A stretch of DNA of 41,068 nt from an uncultured Eubacterium sp. GTDB taxonomy: Bacteria > Bacillota > Clostridia > Lachnospirales > Lachnospiraceae. This document shows positions 17,222 to 24,919 of this stretch, piece after piece. The notes under the pieces were generated by a model. That model worked only from the letters and a program-made list of their open reading frames with translations, searched no databases and was not told the origin of the DNA. The stretch is from assembly GCA_910586045.1 (NCBI GenBank), contig CAJUIH010000017.1, positions 1 to 41,068 of the forward strand, read 5' to 3'. The stretch's first letter is position 1. The number at the start of each line of letters is the position of its first letter. A program made the translations under genes and the position numbers.

Positions 17222-18433
17222 CTATACCTGCTTTAGTACGTCCCCAAGCTTTTTTACCATCGTATCCACATCCGCTTCCGTAACAATCAACGGCGGAAGC
17301 AGCCGGATCACATCCGCGCCTGCCGTGATCACCACCAGCCCGGCTTCCAGCGCCTTTGCGGACACCTGCGCCGTGTTCTTTGTACAGACAATCCCCTGCA
17401 TAAGTCCCATGCCGCGCCGTGCGGTCAAAAAGCTGCTTGTTTCCACTAACTCATCCAGCTTTTTCTCCAAATATACGGAAACTTTTTTTACATGCTCCAA
17501 AAGTCCCATTTCTTCAAAGATGTCAAATACCGCGCCAACCGCGGCACCGACAAATGGATTCCCCCCGTAAGTCGTCCCGTGGTCTCCCGGGGCCAGCGAT
17601 TTTTGCGCCACACGCTCGGTCATCATAAATGCCCCGACCGGGACGCCGCAGCCAAGCGCCTTTGCGGACGCCATAAGATCCGGCTTGACGCCATAATTCT
17701 GCCATGCGAACATACTGCCGCAGCGCCCCATACCGCACTGGATTTCGTCCAGGATCAACAGGATATCCCGCTCGCTGCAAAGCGCGCGCAAGCCGGATAA
17801 AAACTCCGGCTTTGCCGGATAAATGCCGCCTTCGCCCTGGATGGTTTCCAATAAAATGGCGCAGGTTTTGTCCGTTACCTGTTCTTTTACACTTTCTAAG
17901 TCGTTAAACCGCGCAAAACGGATCCCGGCAAGCAACGGCTCAAACGGTTCCTGATAATGTGCGTTTCCGGTCACGGACAGCGCCCCAAGCGTTCTTCCGT
18001 GGAATGAATTGCGCATCGCAATGATTTCATGCCCTGTGCGGCCATCCCTTGTATAGGCATATTTTTTGGCTGCTTTTAACGCGCCCTCGATTGCTTCCGC
18101 CCCGCTGTTTGTAAAGAAAATACGGTCCATCCCACTGGCGCGCAGCGCTTTTTTCGCTGCCTGTACAATCGGTTCGTTATAGTATAAATTTGAAGTATGC
18201 AGCAGTTTGTCCGCCTGTTTTTTGATTGCCTCGCTGTATTTTTTATGATGGTAGCCAAGCGCCATCACGCCGATTCCCGACGCAAAATCCAGATATTCCT
18301 TTCCCTGTACATCGTACAGATACATCCCCTCGCCGCGTTCAAATACGGCCGGGAAACGGTTATATGTATGCAGGATCGATTGTTCGGCTTCCCGGATCAG
18401 TTCCTTTTCCTGCCCTGCACCCTGTTGATCCAT
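17222..18433 (-). CDS. argD: Acetylornithine aminotransferase
   Basis: 403 residues, a class III PLP aminotransferase. Phosphate-binding NSGAEAIEGALKAAK, the SFHGRTLGALSVTGN segment, LILDEIQCGMGR and the Schiff-base K258 in MASAKALGCGVPVGA are all present. It converts N-acetylglutamate semialdehyde to N-acetylornithine in arginine biosynthesis, and members can also act on related substrates. The ribosome binding site is AAGAAGGGG. It follows argB by 24 bases and ends 22 bases before the response regulator gene. Confidence 0.94.
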   Translation of the reverse strand: MDQQGAGQEKELIREAEQSILHTYNRFPAVFERGEGMYLYDVQGKEYLDFASGIGVMALGYHHKKYSEAIKKQADKLLHTSNLYYNEPIVQAAKKALRASGMDRIFFTNSGAEAIEGALKAAKKYAYTRDGRTGHEIIAMRNSFHGRTLGALSVTGNAHYQEPFEPLLAGIRFARFNDLESVKEQVTDKTCAILLETIQGEGGIYPAKPEFLSGLRALCSERDILLILDEIQCGMGRCGSMFAWQNYGVKPDLMASAKALGCGVPVGAFMMTERVAQKSLAPGDHGTTYGGNPFVGAAVGAVFDIFEEMGLLEHVKKVSVYLEKKLDELVETSSFLTARRGMGLMQGIVCTKNTAQVSAKALEAGLVVITAGADVIRLLPPLIVTEADVDTMVKKLGDVLKQV

Positions 18434-18457
18434 ATGTAACCCCTTCTTTCTGTCTGC

Positions 18458-19360
18458 TTATTTTGCCTGGTAAAATTTTGTATCCTTATCCCCTAAAATC
18501 GCCGTACCGATTCCCTTATTTGTAAAGATTTCCAACAACAGGCAGTGCGCAATCCTTCCGTCCAAAATATGCACCCTTGATACGCCGTTGTCAATCGCGT
18601 CGATACAGTTATGAAGCTTTGGCAGCATTCCTCCGCCGATAAATCCGTCCGCCATCAGCGCGTGCGCTTCGGAAACGGTTAACTCGGAGATCAGCGTAGA
18701 CCGGTCTTGCGGATCCCTGTAAACACCCTCGATATCTGTTAAAAACGCCAGCTTTTCCGCGGATACCGCCCGCGCAATCGCGCACGCCGCATCGTCCGCG
18801 TTAATATTATAAGTATGGTAAGTGTCGTCCAATCCTATCGGAGCTACAATCGGCAGAAAGTCTTTTTCCAGCAGGTCATATAAAATCTTCGGATTCACTT
18901 CTTTTACATTTCCGACAAACCCGATATCTTCGCCGTCCGCGTATTTTTTCTCTACTTTGAGCATTCCGCCGTCTTTCCCGCTGACGCCGACCGCAAGCAC
19001 GCCTAACTGCTCTACAAGCTGCACCAGTGATTTATTTACCTTATTTAATACCATCTCCGCGATCTCCATAGTCGGCTCGTCCGTAACGCGCAGCCCGTTT
19101 ATAAATTTCGGCTCCATGCCGGACTTTTCGACCCACCGGCTGATTTCTTTCCCGCCGCCATGCACGATGATCGGTTTAAAACCAACCAGCTTTAACAAGG
19201 TTACGTCTTCGATCACACTGCGTTTTAATTCGTCGTCCACCATTGCGCTGCCGCCGTATTTTACGACAATGATCTTTCGGTTAAACCGCTGGATATACGG
19301 CAGGGCCTCTACAAGAACCGAGGCCTTTTTTAATATTTCATCCATCAATGCTGCTTCCAC
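18458..19360 (-). CDS. argB: Acetylglutamate kinase
   Basis: 300 residues. IIVVKYGGSAM (about 30-40) and IIVHGGGKEISRW are the nucleotide and acetylglutamate sites; NINADDAACAIARA and LTDIEGVYRD are also typical. It phosphorylates N-acetylglutamate. The start is either GTG 19360 (AAGGA 8 bases upstream) or an ATG five codons later; both have possible ribosome binding sites. The N-terminal helix KKASVLVEALPYIQRF is the type seen in arginine-sensitive hexameric enzymes, so feedback inhibition is plausible. The gap to the GNAT gene holds a tandem repeat. Confidence 0.94.
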   Translation of the reverse strand: MEAALMDEILKKASVLVEALPYIQRFNRKIIVVKYGGSAMVDDELKRSVIEDVTLLKLVGFKPIIVHGGGKEISRWVEKSGMEPKFINGLRVTDEPTMEIAEMVLNKVNKSLVQLVEQLGVLAVGVSGKDGGMLKVEKKYADGEDIGFVGNVKEVNPKILYDLLEKDFLPIVAPIGLDDTYHTYNINADDAACAIARAVSAEKLAFLTDIEGVYRDPQDRSTLISELTVSEAHALMADGFIGGGMLPKLHNCIDAIDNGVSRVHILDGRIAHCLLLEIFTNKGIGTAILGDKDTKFYQAK

Positions 19361-19379
19361 TTTATTTTTCCTTCTTTCC

Positions 19380-19451
19380 TTGTTCCGTATCTATTTTTAT
19401 ATCAGTTTTTGTATCCGTTTTTGTACCTATTCCGTTATCGATTTCTGCATC
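19380..19451 (-). repeat. Degenerate 12-bp tandem repeat, six units
   Basis: Read on the plus strand, successive 12-mers starting at 19380, 19392, 19404, 19416, 19428 and 19440 mostly follow NNTTTTTGTATC and nearly all end in ATC. On the minus strand the unit stays in frame and would encode tetrapeptides DAEI, DNGI, GTKT, DTKT, DIKI, DTEQ. That frame has no stop from just before the GNAT stop codon to a TAA beside the argB start, and no start codon of its own. Confidence 0.7.
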
Positions 19452-19480
19452 TGTGCCGCGTTTTGGTTCTGTCTGCCGTT

Positions 19481-19939
19481 TTAACGATTAAATTCCGTAA
19501 TATTCGCGTCATTCAGTGCAAAATCATAATAATTCAGATCTTCCCGAAACGTCCACCCAACGCTTTTCCAAAAATAGTTCCCGACCACATTTTCCTTAAA
19601 CGCAATCAAAGAAACTTTATTGATCTGCTCTTTTTGCAGCGCTTTCATCGCAAATACCGCCATAGCCTTTCCGATTCCCTGTTTCCGGTAATCCTCATGG
19701 ACGCATACATGGTAAAAGCAGCCGCGCCTGCCGTCATGCCCGCACAAAATCGCACCGACGATACGGCTTTTATCCAATGCCGCAACGCTTGTGGACGGAT
19801 TGCGCCGCAAAAAGCGCTCCACGCCTTCCCTGGAATCGTCGATCGAACGGATCCCAAATCCCCGGATTGTCATCCACAGCGCGCGCACGTTCTCATAATC
19901 TTCGATTTGCATTTCCCTAATTTGTATTTCCTGGCGCAT
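19481..19939 (-). CDS. GNAT family N-acetyltransferase in the arginine operon
   Basis: 152 residues from the ATG at 19937-19939 (GGAGG 8 bases upstream); the frame continues into argC without support. The GNAT fold is clear: IREMQIEDYENVRALW at the N-terminus, VAALDKSRIVGAILCGHDGRRGCFYHVCVHEDYRKQGIGKAM with the acetyl-CoA loop Q/RxxGxG/A, and a C-terminal FKENVVGNYFWKSVGW. Its middle resembles YpeA-type acetyltransferases. It stands between argC and argB, where argJ often stands, so it could make N-acetylglutamate, the first step of the pathway. That role is inference from position only; the substrate cannot be read from the sequence. Confidence 0.85.
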   Translation of the reverse strand: MRQEIQIREMQIEDYENVRALWMTIRGFGIRSIDDSREGVERFLRRNPSTSVAALDKSRIVGAILCGHDGRRGCFYHVCVHEDYRKQGIGKAMAVFAMKALQKEQINKVSLIAFKENVVGNYFWKSVGWTFREDLNYYDFALNDANITEFNR

Positions 19940-20030
19940 CCCCCTGCCTCCTTTTCTGCCGTTGCGCACCCGATTTAAGAATGATCCCAAAAGAAACCGC
20001 CAAGGGCAATCGTTTTTTTCGGACCGTTCC

Positions 20031-21086
20031 TTATGGAAATACCGGAACGAAATCCAGCCCTTCTGTTTCCGGGAACCCAAACAGCAGGTTCATATTCTGT
20101 ACCGCCTGCCCCGCGGCGCCCTTGACCAGATTGTCCAGCGCGCCGATTAAAATAACACGTCCGGTCCGCTCATCCAGTTTCCAATTGATATCTACATAAT
20201 TGCTTCCCTCTACCCACCTTGTTTCCGGGTATACCCCCGGCTCCAGCAGACGGATAAAGGCTTCGTTTCCGTAATATTTTTGGTATGCCGCGCGGATTTC
20301 TTCTTCTTTCGGCAGGCTTTTGTCCGCTTTTTTTGCCAAAGACGCATAGACAGTCGCCAAAATGCCGCGGTTCATCGGCACTAAATGCGGCGTAAAACTA
20401 ATCCTGATTTTCCGCCCCGCGGCGCAGCTCAATTGTTCTTCTATTTCCGGCGTATGCCTGTGCGAGGCAATTCCATATGCTTTGATGCTTTCATTGACCT
20501 CGCAAAATAAATTCGCGGTTTTCGCGCCCCGCCCTGCCCCGGATGTCCCGCTTTTTGCATCGATAATCAGCGTATCCGGATCAATCAGCCCCTCTTTTAC
20601 CAGCGGATACGCCGTCAATATCGAACAAGTCGTATAACAGCCCGGATTCGCCACCAGCCTTGCCCTTGTAATGTCCGCGCGGTTTAACTCGCACAGCCCG
20701 TATACCGCTTCTGTTAGAAACTGCGGCGACTGATGTTTTATTTTGTACCACTGCTCATATACACTTACTTTTTTTAAACGGTAATCCGCACTTAAATCAA
20801 TAAATTTCGCCTGCTTTAAATATTTTTCCTTTAAAACAGACGCCAAATACCCCTGCGGCGTCGCCGTAAATACGACGTCTACTGCATCCACCAGCTTTTC
20901 CAAATCGTCGTCCAGGCAGGTTTCATCCACCAGCCGAAACAGATTTTGGTAAATAGACGCATAGTTTTGGTCAATATAACTGCGGGAGCCAAACCAGCCG
21001 ATCTCCACTTCCTTATGCCGCAGCAGGATACGTACAAGCTCCGCACCCGCATACCCGGTCGCCCCGATAATACCTGCTTTTATCAT
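20031..21086 (-). CDS. argC: N-acetyl-gamma-glutamyl-phosphate reductase
   Basis: 351 residues. The NADP-binding GIIGATGYAGAELVR at the N-terminus, catalytic C150 in ANPGCYTTCSILTAYPL, and AKSGTSGAGRGAK, SHRHTPEIEEQL and HLVPMNRGILATVY are all signature stretches of ArgC. It reduces N-acetylglutamyl phosphate to the semialdehyde. GGGAGG precedes the ATG. It is the first gene of the minus-strand arginine cluster and diverges from argG across a 388-base regulatory region. Confidence 0.96.
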   Translation of the reverse strand: MIKAGIIGATGYAGAELVRILLRHKEVEIGWFGSRSYIDQNYASIYQNLFRLVDETCLDDDLEKLVDAVDVVFTATPQGYLASVLKEKYLKQAKFIDLSADYRLKKVSVYEQWYKIKHQSPQFLTEAVYGLCELNRADITRARLVANPGCYTTCSILTAYPLVKEGLIDPDTLIIDAKSGTSGAGRGAKTANLFCEVNESIKAYGIASHRHTPEIEEQLSCAAGRKIRISFTPHLVPMNRGILATVYASLAKKADKSLPKEEEIRAAYQKYYGNEAFIRLLEPGVYPETRWVEGSNYVDINWKLDERTGRVILIGALDNLVKGAAGQAVQNMNLLFGFPETEGLDFVPVFP

Positions 21087-21143
21087 TCAAACCGCCTCCC
21101 GTTATATCCTAATATCGTTCCATTTCAAAAAGGAAACACATCC

Positions 21144-21172
21144 ATACTAATATAAAAGTAAAAAAAAGACAA
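21144..21172 (-). promoter_or_regulatory. Predicted promoter of argC
   Basis: On the minus strand TTGTCT (21167-21172) and TAGTAT (21144-21149) have a 17-base spacer. The -10 box is a moderate match (4 of 6). Confidence 0.4.
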
Positions 21173-21199
21173 GCGTTTTATGGACTTTTTTCTTTTTTT

Positions 21200-21213
21200 T
21201 GAATAATTATGCA
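21200..21213. promoter_or_regulatory. ARG-box-like operator
   Basis: TGAATAATTATGCA differs at one position from the ArgR consensus core TGAATWWWWATTCA. It overlaps the first TTATGCATTT repeat and lies upstream of both divergent promoters. Confidence 0.45.
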
Positions 21214-21367
21214 TTTCTATTCTTTTTATGCATTTGTTTTATGCATTTATTTTCCATAGAAAACACGATGTTTCTATGACACATCCCTATTTTTCCTTGT
21301 TTATTCAAGACGCATCCGTCGGTTATGGAACCCGCGTATTTTTATATTGCATGATTATAATTATTTT

Positions 21368-21411
21368 TGCATAAATTATCACTTGCATCCGGCGGGCAAG
21401 TGTTGTATATT
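21368..21411 (+). promoter_or_regulatory. argG promoter with adjacent weaker ARG-box-like site
   Basis: TTGCAT (21383-21388) and TATATT (21406-21411) are spaced by 17 bases, giving a leader of about 57 bases. TGCATAAATTATCA (21368-21381) directly upstream of the -35 box is a weak match to the ArgR core. Confidence 0.55.
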
Positions 21412-21474
21412 AGTTCTTGGACATCAAAGAATAACACAAAGAACGCGACAAATAAAAAGAAAGGATTTCTACTT

Positions 21475-22695
21475 ATGAAAGAAAAAGTAATTCTGGCCTA
21501 CTCAGGCGGCCTGGATACAACGGCAATTATTCCGTGGCTGAAAGAAAACTATGATTATGAAGTCATCTGCTGCTGCGTAGACTGCGGACAGGAGAGCGAG
21601 CTGGATGGTCTCGAAGAACGGGCAAAATTATCCGGCGCTGCAAAATTATATATTGAAGACATCACCGACGAATTTTGCGACGATTATATTATTCCATGCG
21701 TACAGGCCGGCGCAGTTTATGAAAACAAATACCTGCTCGGTACCTCAATGGCCCGCCCGGGCATTGCCAAACGCCTGGTTGAAATCGCAAGAAAAGAAGG
21801 CGCAAGCGCAATCTGCCACGGGGCTACTGGAAAAGGCAACGATCAGATCCGTTTTGAACTGACGATTAAGGCACTCGCTCCGGACATCCGCATCATCGCC
21901 GCATGGCGCGACGACAAATGGACGATGGATTCCCGCGAATCGGAAATCGAATACTGCAAGGCACACGGCATTGACCTGCCGTTTTCCGCTGACAACAGCT
22001 ACAGCCGCGACCGCAACTTATGGCATATCAGCCATGAAGGGCTAGAACTGGAAGATCCGGCCTGCGAACCGAATTACAGCCACCTGTTAGTGCTCGGCGT
22101 ATCGCCGCAGGAAGCGCCGGATGAGGGTGAATATGTCACAATGACATTTGAAGCGGGCGTACCAAAATCCGTAAACGGAAAAGAAATGAAAGTTTCTGAT
22201 ATTATCCGCGAATTAAACCGTCTGGGCGGCAAACACGGAATCGGCATTGTAGATATCGTAGAAAACCGCGTAGTCGGCATGAAAAGCCGCGGGGTATATG
22301 AGACGCCGGGCGGAACCATTTTGATGGAAGCGCAAAAGCAGTTGGAAGAACTGGTATTAGACCGTGCTACCATGGACGTCAAAAAAGACATGGGCAATAA
22401 AATGGCACAGATTGTATACGAAGGCAAATGGTTTACGCCGCTTCGCGAAGCGGTACAGGCATTTGTGGAATCTACCCAAACCTATGTAACCGGAGAAGTA
22501 AAATTCAAGCTTTACAAAGGAAATATTATTAAGGCCGGAACTACTTCCCCATATTCCTTATACAGCGAATCCCTTGCAAGCTTTACGACCGGGGATCTGT
22601 ACGACCACCATGACGCAGACGGATTTATTACCTTATTCGGTCTGCCGTTAAAAGTCCGTGCCATGAAGATGCAGGAAGCGCAAAAAAATAAATAA
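21475..22695 (+). CDS. argG: Argininosuccinate synthase
   Basis: 406 residues from the ATG at 21475 (AGAAAGGA upstream); the frame opens earlier but lacks support. The ATP pyrophosphatase P-loop AYSGGLDTT (8-16), HGATGKGNDQIRFE and SYSRDRNLWHISHEGLELEDP are definitive. It joins citrulline and aspartate at the expense of ATP. The argH gene usually paired with it is not in the window; a palindrome and the promoter of an unrelated chemoreceptor gene follow instead. Confidence 0.97.
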   Translation: MKEKVILAYSGGLDTTAIIPWLKENYDYEVICCCVDCGQESELDGLEERAKLSGAAKLYIEDITDEFCDDYIIPCVQAGAVYENKYLLGTSMARPGIAKRLVEIARKEGASAICHGATGKGNDQIRFELTIKALAPDIRIIAAWRDDKWTMDSRESEIEYCKAHGIDLPFSADNSYSRDRNLWHISHEGLELEDPACEPNYSHLLVLGVSPQEAPDEGEYVTMTFEAGVPKSVNGKEMKVSDIIRELNRLGGKHGIGIVDIVENRVVGMKSRGVYETPGGTILMEAQKQLEELVLDRATMDVKKDMGNKMAQIVYEGKWFTPLREAVQAFVESTQTYVTGEVKFKLYKGNIIKAGTTSPYSLYSESLASFTTGDLYDHHDADGFITLFGLPLKVRAMKMQEAQKNK

Positions 22696-22710
22696 GCCGG
22701 ACGACCGCAT

Positions 22711-22767
22711 GAATAGAATCAGCCAGCGCTCTGGAGCCAAAAACCAGCGTGCTGGCTGATTCTATTC
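22711..22767. repeat. Perfect 17-bp inverted repeat after argG
   Basis: 22711-22727 and 22751-22767 are exact reverse complements with a 23-base centre that holds a further CTGG/CCAG pair. It lies between the argG stop and the chemoreceptor promoter. No real T-run follows, so it is not a standard terminator although it could stop or stabilise the argG transcript. GGAGCC..AAACCAG in its centre resembles part of repeat copy B. Confidence 0.8.
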
Positions 22768-22770
22768 CGT

Positions 22771-22799
22771 TTGACTTACGCTTTAAAAATGGGTATAAT
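22771..22799 (+). promoter_or_regulatory. Sigma-A promoter of the transmembrane chemoreceptor gene
   Basis: TTGACT (22771-22776), 17-base spacer and a perfect TATAAT (22794-22799). It is not a sigma-D-type flagellar promoter. Confidence 0.8.
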
Positions 22800-22849
22800 G
22801 ATAACAGGTTACAATGATCGCATTTACAATCAAATGGGGAGGAATTTAC

Positions 22850-24670
22850 ATGGCACAACAAACGCAAAGAAACACAAAACGAACGAAGTGGTACCAAAGC
22901 CTGGCTTTTTTATTAATTTTCAGCATTCTTATATTGGTTTCGATCCCAACTATCGGACTCGCATTTCTCGGCGTCCATTATCTAAACCAGTCTATGAATG
23001 AATCGTTCGAACTATATGAAGAGGCCATGACAGACGGTTATCATATGGAAATCAAATCCCAGGTGCAGGGCGCAAAGGCCGTTATACAAAGTTATTACGA
23101 CCAAAGCCAAAATGGTACTATAACGGAGGAAGAAGCAAAGAAACTGGCTGCTGAAGCGGTCCGCGCCATGCGTTACCGTGACGACGCATCCGGATATATC
23201 TGGATCGACGGAGCAGACCATGTACTGGTGATGCATCCGATCCTGACGGAACAAGAGGGCACGAACCGGTATGACCTTACCGACCAAAACGGCGTTAAAG
23301 TAACGCAGACCGTAGTATCGACTGCCAAAGGCGGCGGCGGTTATATGGAGTTTTATTTTACAAAATCGGACGGCGAAACGGTTGCGCCGAAAATCGCCTA
23401 TTCGGAAATGTTTGAGCCATGGGGCTGGGCTATTGCAACAGGCAATTACGTAGACGATATGAATGAAAAAATTGACAGCATGGATGCAAGTATCCAACAG
23501 CAGTTTTCCGGCATGCTGAAAATATACGCGATTTCCGCTGTCATTATGCTGGTTGTGGCACTGATTATATCCGCGATTGGCGGTTCGCGCATTACCAAAG
23601 GCATCAAACTGGTAGAAAACAACCTCCGCCAGGCAGCTTCCGGCGACCTTGGCTTTACGGTAAATCCATCCCTGCTGAAAAAATCCAATGAACTTGGAGA
23701 TATGGCGCGTTCCCTGGAAGATGTACGCCAATCGCTGGCAAGTATGCTGGGCAATGTCATCCATACCGGAGAAACGCTGAATACAAGCAGTGAGAAGTTC
23801 AGCGAAAAATTCGGGCATATTTCAGAAAGTATTCAAAATACAAACCAGGCGATCGAAGATCTGGCACTGGGAGCTTCCAGCCAGGCAAATGAAACAGAAA
23901 CCGTAAACAACAAAATCAAAGAACTCGGCAGCGTCATCGAAGTCGAAAAAGACGGCGTAACCAAGCTGGAAGCAACCGTTTCCGACATGATGAAACACAC
24001 CGCGGGCGCTTCTAAGAGTATTGAAGAACTGGACCAGATCACCCGTGCAACCATTGGTACGATACATATTGTATCTGAACAGACAAATAAAAATAACGAC
24101 TGCGCAGCCAATATCAACAAAGCGGTAGAAATCATCAAAGGGCTTGCGTCCCAGACAAACCTGCTTTCCCTGAATGCCAGCATCGAAGCTGCCAGGGCCG
24201 GAGAAGCGGGCCGGGGATTTGCCGTCGTAGCAGAAGAAATCCGCAGCCTATCCGAGGAATCTTCCGGTAATGCACAGGAAATCGAAAAGATTGTAAATGA
24301 ATTGGTCGACAATGTGGAAATTTCGGTCAATAAGATGCAGGAAGTCACCAGTAATGTACAAAAACAGCAGACCTGCCTGGATGAAACGAGGGAAGCATTC
24401 AAACATCTGAACACTGAAGTTTCTCTTGTAAACGAAGTAACAAACCAGATCGGCAACCAGACGGAAATCTTAAACTCCCTAAAGACCGTTGTAACAGATT
24501 CCATAAACAACCTGGCCAGCGTCGTAGAGGAAAATGCGGCTTCGACGGAAGAAACAAGCGCAAGCATGTCCTTGTTATATCAAACGATTGGGGAATGTAA
24601 TGAAGATACGCAGGGGCTTGTGGAATTAAGCCACCGTCAGAGTAAAGAAGCGGGGAAATTCCATTTGTAA
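22850..24670 (+). CDS. Methyl-accepting chemotaxis protein with Cache-type sensor
   Basis: 606 residues from the ATG at 22850, preceded by GGGGAGGAATTTAC; an upstream ATG at 22814 lies before the ribosome binding site. A first membrane helix (about 17-42) leads to an outer domain (about 45-205) with YRDDASGYIWIDGADHVLVMHP and EMFEPWGWAIATGNYVDDM, the pattern of a single Cache domain (sCache_2 type). A second membrane helix (about 220-242), a HAMP region and the MCP coiled coil follow, with tip QTNLLSLNASIEAARAGEAG and GFAVVAEEIRSLSEESS. It senses a small extracellular ligand and signals to CheA. No C-terminal receptor-methylase tether is visible. Confidence 0.93.
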   Translation: MAQQTQRNTKRTKWYQSLAFLLIFSILILVSIPTIGLAFLGVHYLNQSMNESFELYEEAMTDGYHMEIKSQVQGAKAVIQSYYDQSQNGTITEEEAKKLAAEAVRAMRYRDDASGYIWIDGADHVLVMHPILTEQEGTNRYDLTDQNGVKVTQTVVSTAKGGGGYMEFYFTKSDGETVAPKIAYSEMFEPWGWAIATGNYVDDMNEKIDSMDASIQQQFSGMLKIYAISAVIMLVVALIISAIGGSRITKGIKLVENNLRQAASGDLGFTVNPSLLKKSNELGDMARSLEDVRQSLASMLGNVIHTGETLNTSSEKFSEKFGHISESIQNTNQAIEDLALGASSQANETETVNNKIKELGSVIEVEKDGVTKLEATVSDMMKHTAGASKSIEELDQITRATIGTIHIVSEQTNKNNDCAANINKAVEIIKGLASQTNLLSLNASIEAARAGEAGRGFAVVAEEIRSLSEESSGNAQEIEKIVNELVDNVEISVNKMQEVTSNVQKQQTCLDETREAFKHLNTEVSLVNEVTNQIGNQTEILNSLKTVVTDSINNLASVVEENAASTEETSASMSLLYQTIGECNEDTQGLVELSHRQSKEAGKFHL

Positions 24671-24716
24671 GCGGGCTTTTTGATTTTTTGTACTTTTATA
24701 TTTTGGCTATGCGGAC

Positions 24717-24825
24717 GCCGGATGAGGGGGAAAGGCCTGGTTTCCGGCTCCGATTCCAGAATGTTAAGATTCCCTAAACATTCTTCCAATGTCGCCGGAA
24801 ACCAGGCCTTTCCCCCTCATCCGGC
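24717..24825. repeat. Dispersed palindromic repeat, copy B: perfect 32-bp inverted repeat
   Basis: 24717-24748 and 24794-24825 are exact reverse complements over 32 bases. The 45-base centre contains a second perfect 8-bp pair (24758-24765 with 24777-24784). It lies between the converging chemoreceptor and mocR-like genes and may act as a two-way transcription stop, though no strong T-run follows either arm. The left arm and centre, on the minus strand, align with 35706-35777 (copy C). Apart from the element, the 249-base gap holds nothing I can identify. Confidence 0.9.
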
Positions 24826-24919
24826 TGGTTTTCTCTGGCTTTACATGAGATCAAAAAACGTTATGGACATAGGTTGCAGCAGACAGATTGTTGTAAAAAA
24901 TGCCGCCAAAATCATATCA

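Larger units (their letters stand above)
21087..21474. promoter_or_regulatory. Divergent control region between argC and argG
   Basis: AT-rich, with a predicted promoter in each direction, two ARG-box-like sites, three TTATGCATTT direct repeats (21207-21216, 21226-21235, 21239-21248) and an 8-bp dyad CATAGAAA/TTTCTATG (21255-21262 and 21271-21278). No gene is seen. ArgR/AhrC control of both arms by arginine is the natural interpretation but is inferred. Confidence 0.6.

Noticed and set aside
18822..19484. Long plus-strand open frame over argB
   Set aside because: Shadow of argB and the tandem repeat; serine/threonine/phenylalanine-rich translation with no family match.
23012..23818. Long minus-strand open frame over the chemoreceptor gene
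   Set aside because: Antisense shadow with no ribosome binding site, composition of a complementary frame.
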